A stretch of DNA of 36,436 nucleotides from an uncultured Flavobacteriaceae bacterium. Its GTDB lineage: Bacteria; Bacteroidota; Bacteroidia; Flavobacteriales; Flavobacteriaceae. The position numbers were made by a program, and so were the translations under genes. Positions 9,011-16,736 of this stretch are shown in pieces (the stretch's first letter is position 1; every line of letters begins with the position of its first letter). The notes under the pieces were generated by a model. The model was not told the DNA's origin, did not search any database, and saw only the letters and a list, made by a program, of their open reading frames with translations. The stretch spans positions 1 to 36,436 of the forward strand of contig CALLIG010000006.1 of the NCBI GenBank assembly GCA_938009735.1, given 5' to 3'.

Positions 9011-9030
9011 ATACTTAATATTTTAAGTAT
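9011..9030. repeat. Perfect inverted repeat (8-bp arms, 4-base spacer) upstream of the SGNH hydrolase gene
   Basis: ATACTTAA, TATT, TTAAGTAT: symmetric and AT-only apart from one C and one G. It lies 33 bases upstream of the ATG at 8978. It is too weak for a terminator and could be an operator or part of the promoter. Confidence 0.5.
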
Positions 9031-9065
9031 GTGATATACCGGATGTTGTGTTTCAATAAAAGCAA

Positions 9066-9108
9066 AAAGAGCAAATAGGAAAACAGTTCGTTTTCTTATT
9101 TGCTCTTT
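9066..9108 (-). terminator. Long-stem terminator of the aminotransferase gene
   Basis: Two 19-base arms (AAAGAGCAAATAGGAAAAC and its complement with one G-U pair) enclose a 5-base loop. On the minus strand the stem is followed by a T-rich run. It begins 30 bases after the aminotransferase stop. Confidence 0.85.
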
Positions 9109-9138
9109 GAAATCTATGTTTTTTTAAGTTAAAGCTGA

Positions 9139-10329
9139 CTAAGCAAGTGCCGTTTTAATGCGAGCAACTGCTTCTCTAATATCTTTTTCTGAAGCTGCAT
9201 ACGAAATACGAATACAGTTAGGGTTTCCAAAAGCATCGCCTGTAACGGTTGCAACATTTGCATTTTCTAATAGATACATAGCAAAATCAGAAGCGTTGTT
9301 GATCGTTGTTCCGTTCAAGGTTTTTCCAAAATGAGCGGTAACATCAGGAAATACGTAAAAAGCGCCCTGAGGTTCGTTGCATTTAAAACCATCAAGAGCA
9401 TTGAGTAAGTCAAGAATCAAGGTTCTGCGCCCTTTGAATTCATCAACCATATATTGAACTCTATCTGGTGACTCAACTAAAGCAGTAATTACAGCACGTT
9501 GGGCAATACAATTTGCGCCACTAGTAACCTGCCCTTGTAATTTGTTACAAGCACGAGCAATATATGCTGGTGCACCAATGTAGCCAATACGCCATCCGGT
9601 CATGGCAAATGCTTTTGCTACTCCATTTACGGTTACCGTTCGATCATACATATCTTCAAAGGAAGCCATTGAAGCATGGGCAGTTACTCCATAATTGATA
9701 TGCTCATATATTTCATCACTTACCACTACAATTTGTGGGTGTTTTTGTAAAACATCTGCCAAGCCTCTTAATTCCTCTTTGCTATAGATAGACCCACTTG
9801 GGTTACAAGGCGAACTATACCATAACATTTTTGTTTTAGTTGTAATCGCTGCTTCCAATTGTGCAGGAGTCATTTTAAAGTCGGTATCTATTGATGTAGC
9901 AACTTCTACAGGTGCGCCATCAGCCAACTTAACAATATCGCTATAACTTACCCAGTAAGGGCATGGTAAAATAACTTCGTCACCTTTGTTTAATACAACT
10001 TGAGCCACATTATAAAGCGCTTGTTTTGCCCCTGTTGAAACTACCAATTGCGGGCGTTCATAACTGAGGTTGTTGTCTCTTTTAAACTTGGTGATAATAG
10101 CATCTTTTAAATCAACATAACCATCAACAGGAGTGTAGCTATTGTAGCCATCATTTACTGCTTGAACTGCTGCTTCTTTTATATAGTCTGGCGTATTAAA
10201 ATCTGGCTCTCCTAAACTAAGGCCAATAATATCTTTGCCGGCTGCTCTTAATTCACGAGCCTTTGCTGCCATTTCAAGTGTTGCAGATGGAGTTACGCTA
10301 TTGATTCTGTCTGATAACTGATTATTCAT
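9139..10329 (-). CDS. Pyridoxal-phosphate aminotransferase, class I (aspartate aminotransferase type)
   Basis: 396 aa, the normal length for subgroup I-gamma aspartate aminotransferases. The N-terminal substrate motif GLSLGEPDFNTP (36-47) is present. PLP contacts include YSSPCNPSGS (171-180), the SDEIYEH motif (Asp at 205, Tyr at 208) and the Schiff-base lysine K239 in VNGVAKAFAMTGWRIGY. A C-terminal arginine in NCIRISYA would hold the substrate carboxylate. It moves amino groups between aspartate (or a related amino acid) and 2-oxoglutarate in the cytoplasm. Exact substrate choice (aspartate, prephenate or aromatic) cannot be settled here. It is monocistronic, with its own -7 box at 10355-10362 and a strong terminator at 9066-9108. 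Confidence 0.93.
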   Translation of the reverse strand: MNNQLSDRINSVTPSATLEMAAKARELRAAGKDIIGLSLGEPDFNTPDYIKEAAVQAVNDGYNSYTPVDGYVDLKDAIITKFKRDNNLSYERPQLVVSTGAKQALYNVAQVVLNKGDEVILPCPYWVSYSDIVKLADGAPVEVATSIDTDFKMTPAQLEAAITTKTKMLWYSSPCNPSGSIYSKEELRGLADVLQKHPQIVVVSDEIYEHINYGVTAHASMASFEDMYDRTVTVNGVAKAFAMTGWRIGYIGAPAYIARACNKLQGQVTSGANCIAQRAVITALVESPDRVQYMVDEFKGRRTLILDLLNALDGFKCNEPQGAFYVFPDVTAHFGKTLNGTTINNASDFAMYLLENANVATVTGDAFGNPNCIRISYAASEKDIREAVARIKTALA

Positions 10330-10354
10330 TGCTGAAGTTGTTTAAAATGCACAG

Positions 10355-10362
10355 CAAAATTA
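10355..10362 (-). promoter_or_regulatory. Candidate -7 element (TAATTTTG) for the aminotransferase gene
   Basis: It matches TAnnTTTG on the minus strand, 25 bases before the ATG. No convincing -33 TTTG was seen. Confidence 0.45.
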
Positions 10363-10443
10363 AAACATTTAGCAGTCTTTGCTGCTAGAAAAGAGTATTG
10401 ATTATTAACTATTTATCTACGTATTGTGAATTGTGTAAAAAAG

Positions 10444-10499
10444 AATAGCTCAATGGTCGATATCATTTTTTACAAACGATTAAAGATCCTTGAGCTATT
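10444..10499 (-). terminator. Hairpin terminator of the desaturase gene
   Basis: AATAGCTCAA at 10444-10453 pairs perfectly with TTGAGCTATT at 10490-10499. The loop is long (36 bases) with a partial inner stem. On the minus strand the stem is followed by CTTTTTTACA. It starts 20 bases after the desaturase stop. Confidence 0.65.
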
Positions 10500-10519
10500 A
10501 AACTAGAATGAAAAAATAT

Positions 10520-11620
10520 TTATACTTGCAATGCAGGCTCTTTACCCAATTCTTTTAAATGATTGAAGTGAGAGAAAATAGCTTTTCGTGTTGTTTTGTA
10601 TTCGTTATAAGGCAAGTTAAACTCCTTTGCTGTTTCCTTTACAATTTTGGAAATCTTAGTGTAGTGAACATGACTAATATTTGGAAATATATGATGTTCG
10701 ACTTGATGATTTAATCCACCAGTAAACCAATTTACAATTCGATTTTTTGTTCCAAAATTTACGGTAGTAAACAGTTGGTGAATGGCCCAAGTGTTTTTCA
10801 TATTACCACTATCGTCTGGCAGGGGAGTGTCTGCTTGATCAACTATGTGCGCTAATTGAAAAGTCATACTTAATATCACGCCAGCAACATAGTGCATAAT
10901 AAAGAAGCCCAAAAGTATTTGCCACCACGCGATATCAACAAAGATTAGTGGTAAAACGATCCAAATTGTGATATAGAGTAATTTAGTTATTACTAATGTA
11001 CTCCAATTCATTGCAGGACTTGGAAGCTTGCCGTAAGAAAGCTTACGTTTCATATAGCGATACATTTGCTGAAAATCTGTAGTAATTGCCCAGTTAAAAG
11101 TTAATAGACCATAAAGTAGAACAGAATATAAATGCTGAAACTTATGATGCTTTTTCCATTGGGTATGTTTTGAGAAGCGGAGTACGCGACCAGCTTCCAT
11201 ATCCTCATCATGTTCATGAATGTTGGTGTAAGTGTGGTGTAGAACGTTATGTTGTACTTGCCAGTTATAGACATTGCCAGCTAGTATGTAGATACTGCCG
11301 CCCATTAATTTATTTACCCATTTTTTATTGGAGTAAGATCCATGGTTTCCATCGTGCATCACATTCATTCCAACGCCAGCCATGCCAACTCCCATTAAAA
11401 TGGTCAACAATAAATTTGCCCAAATAGGTAGACCTAAAGTTAGAATTAAAAAGTAAGGTGTTAAAAACATAGCAAACATTACTATTGTTTTTAAATGCAA
11501 TCGCCAGTTGCCCGTTTTTTTAAGTTTATTATCCTTGAAATAATCATTGACTCTTTTGTTCAAAGTTTTAAAGAATTCCGCAGAGTCTTTTCTAGAAAAT
11601 CGAATTGTTGTCTGGTTCAT
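10520..11620 (-). CDS. Membrane fatty acid desaturase (acyl-lipid/acyl-CoA type)
   Basis: 366 aa membrane protein with paired hydrophobic segments at about 43-85 and 205-255. The three di-iron histidine boxes are complete: HDGNH at 89-93, HNVLHH at 124-129 and HQVEHH at 305-310. The Q in the third box and the HDGNH form are typical of the front-end (delta-5/6-like) branch, but there is no N-terminal cytochrome b5 domain, so electrons must come from a separate carrier such as ferredoxin. It inserts a double bond into an acyl chain at the inner membrane, presumably to tune membrane fluidity. Regiospecificity cannot be told. It is monocistronic, with a -7 box 19 bases upstream and a hairpin terminator downstream. 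Confidence 0.93.
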   Translation of the reverse strand: MNQTTIRFSRKDSAEFFKTLNKRVNDYFKDNKLKKTGNWRLHLKTIVMFAMFLTPYFLILTLGLPIWANLLLTILMGVGMAGVGMNVMHDGNHGSYSNKKWVNKLMGGSIYILAGNVYNWQVQHNVLHHTYTNIHEHDEDMEAGRVLRFSKHTQWKKHHKFQHLYSVLLYGLLTFNWAITTDFQQMYRYMKRKLSYGKLPSPAMNWSTLVITKLLYITIWIVLPLIFVDIAWWQILLGFFIMHYVAGVILSMTFQLAHIVDQADTPLPDDSGNMKNTWAIHQLFTTVNFGTKNRIVNWFTGGLNHQVEHHIFPNISHVHYTKISKIVKETAKEFNLPYNEYKTTRKAIFSHFNHLKELGKEPALQV

Positions 11621-11639
11621 AGTAAGCGTAATTTAAATG

Positions 11640-11647
11640 CAAAGATA
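11640..11647 (-). promoter_or_regulatory. Candidate -7 element (TATCTTTG) for the desaturase gene
   Basis: It matches TAnnTTTG on the minus strand, 19 bases before the ATG at 11620. Confidence 0.5.
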
Positions 11648-11716
11648 AGGCAATCAAATGCCTGTAGGTCTGAATTATTTCTTAAAAAAAGAAAATATTA
11701 ATGCTGGTGAATATAC

Positions 11717-11724
11717 TATTTTTG
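11717..11724 (+). promoter_or_regulatory. Candidate -7 element (TATTTTTG) for rsmG
   Basis: It matches TAnnTTTG and lies 17 bases before the ATG at 11742. It falls inside the longer upstream frame that starts at 11658, which argues that the longer frame is not the real start. Confidence 0.4.
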
Positions 11725-11741
11725 TTGAAATTTTTAATAGG

Positions 11742-12377
11742 ATGGGGATTGAAATAATAATAAAGTACTTTCCAAACTTAACTGAAGAGCAGAAAGAGCA
11801 GTTTAAGCTTCTAGAGAGTTTATATCAAGATTGGAATCAAAAGATCAATGTGGTCTCTAGAAAAGATATTGATGAACTTTACTTGAGGCACGTATTACAT
11901 TCTTTAGGTATTGCTAAGATTCAAGAATTTCAAGCTGGTAGTACTGTTTTAGACGTTGGTACTGGCGGAGGTTTTCCTGGGGTGCCTTTGGCGATTCTTT
12001 TTCCAGATACTCATTTTACTCTCGTAGATTCTATTGGTAAAAAAATTAAAGTCGTTGAAGAAGTAGTAGAAGGATTAGGTATTACAAACGTAACCGCCAT
12101 TAATTCAAGAGTTGAAGAAATTAAAGGTCAATTCGATTTTATAGTAAGTAGAGCAGTAGCTGCAATGCCAACTTTCACCTTTTGGGTTAAGGGTAAAATC
12201 AAAAAGCAATCGTCTCATGATCGACGGAATGGAATCTTATACTTAAAAGGTGGTGATCTATCTGATGAATTAAAAGACTACAAAACAGCTCAAATATTTG
12301 ATTTGCCAGATTATTTTAAGGAAGACTTTTTCGAAACCAAAAAAGTAGTGTATTTGCCTTTGAAATTTAAAGGTTGA
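11742..12377 (+). CDS. rsmG: 16S rRNA (guanine527-N7)-methyltransferase RsmG
   Basis: 211 aa from the ATG at 11742. An upstream in-frame ATG at 11658 would add 28 residues with no family similarity, and a promoter-like box lies between the two. RsmG proteins usually begin close to the helix seen here (LTEEQKEQFKLLESLYQDWN). Conserved parts are NVVSRKDIDELYLRHVLHSL, the SAM loop VLDVGTGGGFPGVPLAI, and FIVSRAVAAMPTF. The enzyme methylates G527 of 16S rRNA in the decoding region; loss in other bacteria gives low-level streptomycin resistance. It is transcribed away from the desaturase gene and converges on a small 42-aa ORF one base beyond its stop. Confidence 0.95.
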   Translation: MGIEIIIKYFPNLTEEQKEQFKLLESLYQDWNQKINVVSRKDIDELYLRHVLHSLGIAKIQEFQAGSTVLDVGTGGGFPGVPLAILFPDTHFTLVDSIGKKIKVVEEVVEGLGITNVTAINSRVEEIKGQFDFIVSRAVAAMPTFTFWVKGKIKKQSSHDRRNGILYLKGGDLSDELKDYKTAQIFDLPDYFKEDFFETKKVVYLPLKFKG

Positions 12378-12378
12378 T

Positions 12379-12507
12379 TTATGCCTGAAGCATACTGTTG
12401 AATGAATATCGACAATTACGAGCGTAATTTTTAACGTAAGCTACAATGCTTTTTGCTTTCAAAGTTTCATTTTTCTTTTGGGTACTATTATTTGCGTTCT
12501 CTTTCAT
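12379..12507 (-). CDS. Small basic hypothetical protein, 42 aa
   Basis: ATG at 12505-12507 and TAA at 12379-12381. The peptide begins MKENANNSTQKKNE, is rich in Lys and Asn, and its second half (KSIVAYVKNYARNCRYSF) could form a short amphipathic helix. There is no signal peptide or known domain. Small proteins with a KSxVAYVKNY-like core are, from memory, common in Flavobacteriaceae, but I cannot verify this. It converges on rsmG with one base between the stops. Upstream lies about 170 bases of AT-rich noncoding DNA with a TTAACGTTAA palindrome, room enough for its own promoter. Function is unknown. Confidence 0.5.
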   Translation of the reverse strand: MKENANNSTQKKNETLKAKSIVAYVKNYARNCRYSFNSMLQA

Positions 12508-12679
12508 AATGCGATGTTTTAAATCAATAAATAATAAGTCTATTCATATTTAATTTACATTTACTTAACGTTAAATTTACATTGAAATTATGTAAAAATC
12601 AAATATATTTTATTATTCATCTGATTTAGAGTCTCTTACGGTGATTTTAGTGGATGTAAATAGAAGTATCTAAAATAGA
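12508..12679. other. Noncoding stretch upstream of the 42-aa ORF
   Basis: No frame worth calling. It holds the 10-bp palindrome TTAACGTTAA at 12565-12574, flanked on both sides by the same AATTTACAT sequence (a direct repeat, not mirrored). This could be a regulator site for the small gene. No TAnnTTTG box in the right direction was recognised. Confidence 0.4.
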
Positions 12680-12703
12680 AAAAGGTGCCAATTGGCACCT
12701 TTT
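12680..12703 (-). terminator. Perfect-palindrome terminator of the DinB-like gene
   Basis: AAAAGGTGCCAA is followed directly by its complement, giving a GGTGCC/GGCACC stem with an AATT loop, with A and T runs on either side so it can work in both directions. It begins 24 bases after the DinB-like stop. Confidence 0.85.
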
Positions 12704-12727
12704 AAATTCATTATTTTATAATTGCGA

Positions 12728-13243
12728 TTACTTACTCCATGGTGGTACAACACCATTTGAACGTGCATAGGCAATTAATTGTCCTTTATGTTCGCCATTG
12801 TGTTCCATTATTGCTAAAAGTCCGCCAAGCTTGTTCATTTTGGCAAATCCAAAATCAACTTCTTCGTTTAGTGCTGAAGTTTCAACTTCCATAATTTTTG
12901 CCAGAACAAATTCATTAGATTTTTTCAAAGCAGCAATGATATTTTCTTTGCCTTTGATTTCTCCCAATTTCATCATGTCAACGTCTGCCGGTGGTGGAAA
13001 GCCCATTTTTGAAGCTAGGAAGTAGTTACCACCTGCAACATGCATTAAAGATTCGCCAACTGAATTTACACCTTCCATGGGTCTCCAATCATATTGTTCT
13101 TCTGAAAATGCTTCAGCTAATTGAATTACCTGTGCTTGATTGCCTGTTAATACTGCCTGAACAGTACTTTGCGCTAAATTGTCTTGAGCAAATGTGAAGG
13201 CCACAGCCATCATCATAAATGCCGATACTACTAGTTTTTTCAT
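12728..13243 (-). CDS. Exported DinB/YfiT-like four-helix metal-binding protein
   Basis: 171 aa. A Sec signal peptide occupies residues 1-20 (ends AFTFAQ), so it acts in the periplasm or outside the cell, unlike most DinB-like proteins. The histidine triad of the fold is present: H68 in ESLMHVAGGNY, and H148 and H152 in IMEHNGEHKGQ. The family (DinB/YfiT-like hydrolase superfamily) binds Zn or Ni and includes thiol transferases, but the role of the exported members is unknown. It is monocistronic, between the pruA terminator and its own terminator. The start is the only ATG that yields a full signal peptide. Confidence 0.85.
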   Translation of the reverse strand: MKKLVVSAFMMMAVAFTFAQDNLAQSTVQAVLTGNQAQVIQLAEAFSEEQYDWRPMEGVNSVGESLMHVAGGNYFLASKMGFPPPADVDMMKLGEIKGKENIIAALKKSNEFVLAKIMEVETSALNEEVDFGFAKMNKLGGLLAIMEHNGEHKGQLIAYARSNGVVPPWSK

Positions 13244-13294
13244 TAGGTTCTGTTTTTAATTTGTTGAATATATTTTTTTGGTCGCTAAAAAACC

Positions 13295-13340
13295 AAAAAG
13301 CTTTCGAAAAATAGTGAAATACTATTCTCAAAAGCTTTTT
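13295..13340 (-). terminator. Hairpin terminator of pruA
   Basis: AAAAAGCTTT near 13295 pairs with AAAGCTTTTT near 13340, extended imperfectly toward an ATAG/CTAT inner stem. On the minus strand it ends GCTTTTTGGTTTTTT. It is 24 bases after the pruA stop. Confidence 0.7.
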
Positions 13341-13364
13341 TGAAAGTTATTTAACAATTTATAT

Positions 13365-14993
13365 TTATCCCATGAAAGGATATCTATAGTCTTCAGGAGT
13401 TACAAAAGTTTCTTTGATAAGTCTCGGTGAAACCCATCTCAATAAGTTCTGTGCAGAACCTGCTTTGTCATTTGTACCAGATGCTCTAGCTCCGCCAAAC
13501 GGCTGTTGACCTACAACTGCTCCTGTTGGTTTGTCATTGATATAGAAATTACCAGCACAATTTTGTAATGCTACGGTCGCTTCTTCTATTGCATATCTAT
13601 CACCAGAAAGAACTGCGCCGGTTAGTGCATATTCTGATGTTTCATCAACGAGTTTCAAAGTATCACTCCAATTGGCATCCTTATATACATATATAGTAAC
13701 AACAGGGCCGAAAAGTTCGGTTTCCATAGTTGTGTATTTAGGATCTGTTGTAACTATTACGGTTGGTTCTATGAAATATCCTTTTGATTTATCATAACCA
13801 CCACCAACTAGAATGCTTGCATCAGCATCTGTTTTGGCTTGATCAATGTATTTTGCAAGTTTATCAAAAGAACCTTCATGAATTACAGCTGTTACAAAAT
13901 TCTTCAAGTCTTCAGGAGAACCTGGAGCATTGAAAGATTCGACATCTTTTTTCACTAAGCTTAAGATTTCATCAGCTGTTGACTTTGGAAGGTAAACTCT
14001 TGAAGCTGCACTACATTTTTGTCCTTGAAACTCAAAAGAACCACGAACAATAGCTGTTGCAACTTGTTGAGGTTTTGCAGTTTTGTGAGCTACTATAAAA
14101 TCTTTACCACCTGTTTCACCAACTATCTTAGGATATGTTTTATACGTGTGAATGTTGTTTCCTATTTGTTTCCATAATTCTTTGAAAACATGCGTAGAGC
14201 CAGTAAAGTGAAGACCTGCAAAATCAGGGCTATCTAAAACTGTGTTTGTAATCATAACTGGGTCGCCATAGATTACATTGATAACTCCGTCAGGTAAACC
14301 TGCCTCTTTGAATACGTCAACAATAACTTTTGCTGAGAAAATTTGACTATCACTTGGTTTCCATACTACAACGTTACCCATCATTGCTGCACTTGCTGGC
14401 AAGTTTCCTGCAATAGCAGTAAAGTTAAAAGGTGTGATTGCATATATGAAACCCTCTAATGGTCTATATTCAACTCTGTTCCAAATACCTTCAGCAGAAT
14501 CTGGTTGCTCTTCATAGATCTGAGTCATATACTCAACGTTAAAACGTAAGAAATCTATAAACTCACATGCAGCGTCAATTTCTGCTTGGTGTACCGTTTT
14601 TGATTGTGCGATCATTGTTGAAGCATTGATCTTTGCACGGTATGGTCCTGCAAGAAGTTCGGCAGCTTTTAAGAAAATTGCAGCACGTTGTTCCCAGGCT
14701 AAATTTGCCCAGGCATCTCTTGCATTTAAACAAGATTCAATAGATTCCGTTACATGTGATTTTTCGGCAACATGATACGTACCTACAACGTGTTTATGAT
14801 CGTGTGGAGGAGACATTGGTTTTGTGTTTCCTGTTTTCACTTCTTCCTTGCCAATATACATCGGCACATCTACAGTTCCATTAAAATAAGCCTTGTATTG
14901 CTTAAGTACCGCTTCTCTTTCCGGTGTTCCCGGAGCGTAGCTTTTTATTGGTTCATTAAATGCTGTTGGAACCTGAAAAACTCCTTTGCCCAT
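13365..14993 (-). CDS. pruA: L-glutamate gamma-semialdehyde (1-pyrroline-5-carboxylate) dehydrogenase
   Basis: 542 aa from the ATG at 14993. The frame is open from 15026, but the extra residues (SCFKSKKNKN) are untypical and a promoter box at 15024-15031 overlaps that start. It is an aldehyde dehydrogenase: general base E293 in GETGGKDF, catalytic C327 in GQKCSAASR, cofactor-binding ITPFNFTAIAGN and FTGST motifs. The length and the C-terminal QPFGGARASGTNDKAG stretch match the stand-alone P5C dehydrogenase (ALDH4) group rather than the fused PutA. It oxidises glutamate semialdehyde to glutamate with NAD+, the second step of proline breakdown. No proline dehydrogenase gene is in this window. 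Confidence 0.95.
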   Translation of the reverse strand: MGKGVFQVPTAFNEPIKSYAPGTPEREAVLKQYKAYFNGTVDVPMYIGKEEVKTGNTKPMSPPHDHKHVVGTYHVAEKSHVTESIESCLNARDAWANLAWEQRAAIFLKAAELLAGPYRAKINASTMIAQSKTVHQAEIDAACEFIDFLRFNVEYMTQIYEEQPDSAEGIWNRVEYRPLEGFIYAITPFNFTAIAGNLPASAAMMGNVVVWKPSDSQIFSAKVIVDVFKEAGLPDGVINVIYGDPVMITNTVLDSPDFAGLHFTGSTHVFKELWKQIGNNIHTYKTYPKIVGETGGKDFIVAHKTAKPQQVATAIVRGSFEFQGQKCSAASRVYLPKSTADEILSLVKKDVESFNAPGSPEDLKNFVTAVIHEGSFDKLAKYIDQAKTDADASILVGGGYDKSKGYFIEPTVIVTTDPKYTTMETELFGPVVTIYVYKDANWSDTLKLVDETSEYALTGAVLSGDRYAIEEATVALQNCAGNFYINDKPTGAVVGQQPFGGARASGTNDKAGSAQNLLRWVSPRLIKETFVTPEDYRYPFMG

Positions 14994-15023
14994 ATTTTTA
15001 TTTTTTTTGGATTTAAAACAGGA

Positions 15024-15031
15024 CAAAAATA
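15024..15031 (-). promoter_or_regulatory. Candidate -7 element (TATTTTTG) for pruA
   Basis: It matches TAnnTTTG, 30 bases before the ATG at 14993. A TTGTTTT lies 24 bases further upstream, slightly too far for an ideal -33 box. Confidence 0.45.
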
Positions 15032-15171
15032 GGCAATAGTGTGCTGGTTTTAAAACAAGAAGGGATAAAGAAATTGAGAATTTCTAGTAATATGGTATTA
15101 TATATTAGGAATGCTTCACCAAAGGTGTTCAATGAAACTAATTTATTGAGAATGTTTTAAGATGTGCCGAT

Positions 15172-15558
15172 TTAATTCAATGCAAACGGAGCACTAAACT
15201 TAAAGGTTGGAATGTACACTCTAAACTTTTCAGTAGAGCTAAAATTTACCATATTATAGTGGCCTTTCATCGCTCCAATTGGAGAGGCTAATAAACAGCC
15301 AGAATTATAGGTATGAGATTCACCAGGTTTAATAACCGGCTTTTTACCAATCACACCTTCACCGTCTAAAGTTTCCACTTCGTTTAATGCATCATAAATA
15401 TCCCAATGACGAGAAGTCAATTGCACAGAGTCTTTGCTTTGATTTTCGATAGTGATTGTGTAACCGAAGGCAAAATGCATTTTGTAGTTCTTGAAGAACG
15501 TGCCTTCAAAACTAGTATTAACTGAAACTTTTATGCCCTTGGTAACTTGTGTAATCAT
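15172..15558 (-). CDS. apaG: ApaG domain protein (Co2+/Mg2+ efflux-associated family)
   Basis: 128 aa, the normal ApaG size. Family stretches visible: FAFGYTITIENQSKDSVQL, the SRHWDIYDA motif, GVIGKKPVIKPGESHTYNSG and GAMKGHYNM. The protein is a fibronectin-type-III-like beta-sandwich; its biochemical role remains unclear, although mutants in other bacteria were linked to cobalt resistance and to diadenosine tetraphosphate. It is the third gene of the plug-DUF3667-apaG operon, 11 bases after the DUF3667 stop. pruA starts 178 bases further on with its own promoter box, so it is probably separate. Confidence 0.93.
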   Translation of the reverse strand: MITQVTKGIKVSVNTSFEGTFFKNYKMHFAFGYTITIENQSKDSVQLTSRHWDIYDALNEVETLDGEGVIGKKPVIKPGESHTYNSGCLLASPIGAMKGHYNMVNFSSTEKFRVYIPTFKFSAPFALN

Positions 15559-15569
15559 ATTATTTTTTT

Positions 15570-16709
15570 CTAGTAGGTAAATGAACTTCCTGTAAACAAA
15601 AGTACTATCGTGAACAATGCTAAAATAAAGAAAATAGTATTTAAAAATAAATATTTAACCATAGTTTTAAAAAACCCTTGTTGATAAAACTTCCACATGG
15701 CTAAAAATAGATATATCGCAAAAATCAAAAGGAATAGCGGCATACTGAAAAAGCCAAAAATGGCGTCGACTAAAAAGCTAACAATGAGCAATATAAATAA
15801 CAAAGATTGAATATGAAAGCCAAATACAAGATGTTCGGTGTATGTGTATTTTTTTCGGATGTATATCAGCCAAATGAACAATGCAAACACCGGAAGAAAG
15901 AAAAATATGGCAAAAGGTAGCTTCGATATAATGCTGCTAAAAAAGCTTCCGGGTTGTTTTTTCATCCTTGAAAAACTTAATGCTGCATTAAAAGCGCCTT
16001 TGTTTTCTCTTGTTTCTTTGACTTTGTATTTCTTCGGAATTTCTTCAAAGTCATATACTTTTTCTTGGTCCACAAGTATGTTAAAAAACTCTCTTTTTCC
16101 ACTAAATCGACTCAATAAAGACATCGATTCTAGTTTTGTGAAATGAGCTGTAGGGTTTGACATTATGACGGAGTCCCTATTTTTAATGCCTTCATAAATA
16201 TTTAACGAATCAAATGCTTTTAAAATTTGATTTTTATTCTTTGATTTATTTTGGATAGAATCTATGTTTGTTGCGTCATCAAATGAAAATGAAAAACCGT
16301 CATTTTTTTCAAAAACACTATCACCCTGGCCCTCACCAAAACGATCAGCCCATGACCAATTAACGCTGAAGTTTAATGCCAAAAAGTAAATTATGGCTAG
16401 ACTAAGTAAAAACCGAAAAGGATTGGTATAGGAAACGCGTTTACCTTCAATATAATCACGTGTGATTTTCCCTGGCTTTGTTAAAAGTGCTGACAGGGTT
16501 TTTAAAAGCTTTGAGTCATAAGAAATAAGACTAGCAAAGAACTCATTAAAAAAATCACCTAGCGTCAGTTTTTTATTGCTATTTGCTTGTGAGCAACTCG
16601 GGCAAAATCTATCGCTAATATCTAATGGGTGTCCGCAATTTGCGCACTCGGTGCCTCTATATTGAAGTCCGTAGCGTCCTTTTTGTTGAAGTGTTGGTTT
16701 TTGGTTCAT
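15570..16709 (-). CDS. DUF3667 family zinc-ribbon membrane protein
   Basis: 379 aa. An N-terminal zinc ribbon (C22, C25, C36, C39: CANC then CPSC) is followed by an amphipathic region and the phrase PGKITRDYIEGKRVSYTNPF, which is diagnostic for DUF3667. Hydrophobic segments occur at about 100-118, 270-295, 305-330 and 340-375, so it is a multi-spanning inner-membrane protein. A soluble stretch of about 150 residues, rich in Asp, Asn and Lys, lies between the first and second segments. Function is unknown. It lies 27 bases after plug and 11 bases before apaG in a single operon. Confidence 0.85.
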   Translation of the reverse strand: MNQKPTLQQKGRYGLQYRGTECANCGHPLDISDRFCPSCSQANSNKKLTLGDFFNEFFASLISYDSKLLKTLSALLTKPGKITRDYIEGKRVSYTNPFRFLLSLAIIYFLALNFSVNWSWADRFGEGQGDSVFEKNDGFSFSFDDATNIDSIQNKSKNKNQILKAFDSLNIYEGIKNRDSVIMSNPTAHFTKLESMSLLSRFSGKREFFNILVDQEKVYDFEEIPKKYKVKETRENKGAFNAALSFSRMKKQPGSFFSSIISKLPFAIFFFLPVFALFIWLIYIRKKYTYTEHLVFGFHIQSLLFILLIVSFLVDAIFGFFSMPLFLLIFAIYLFLAMWKFYQQGFFKTMVKYLFLNTIFFILALFTIVLLFTGSSFTY

Positions 16710-16736
16710 CCTGAGTGTTAGGAAGCCAAATATACA

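Noticed and set aside
15027-15171. Small hairpin CACC-TTT-GGTG between apaG and pruA as a terminator
   Set aside because: The stem is only four base pairs and no T-run follows.
15838-16146. 102-codon plus-strand frame within the DUF3667 gene
   Set aside because: Antisense to a gene with a clear zinc ribbon and membrane segments; no independent support.
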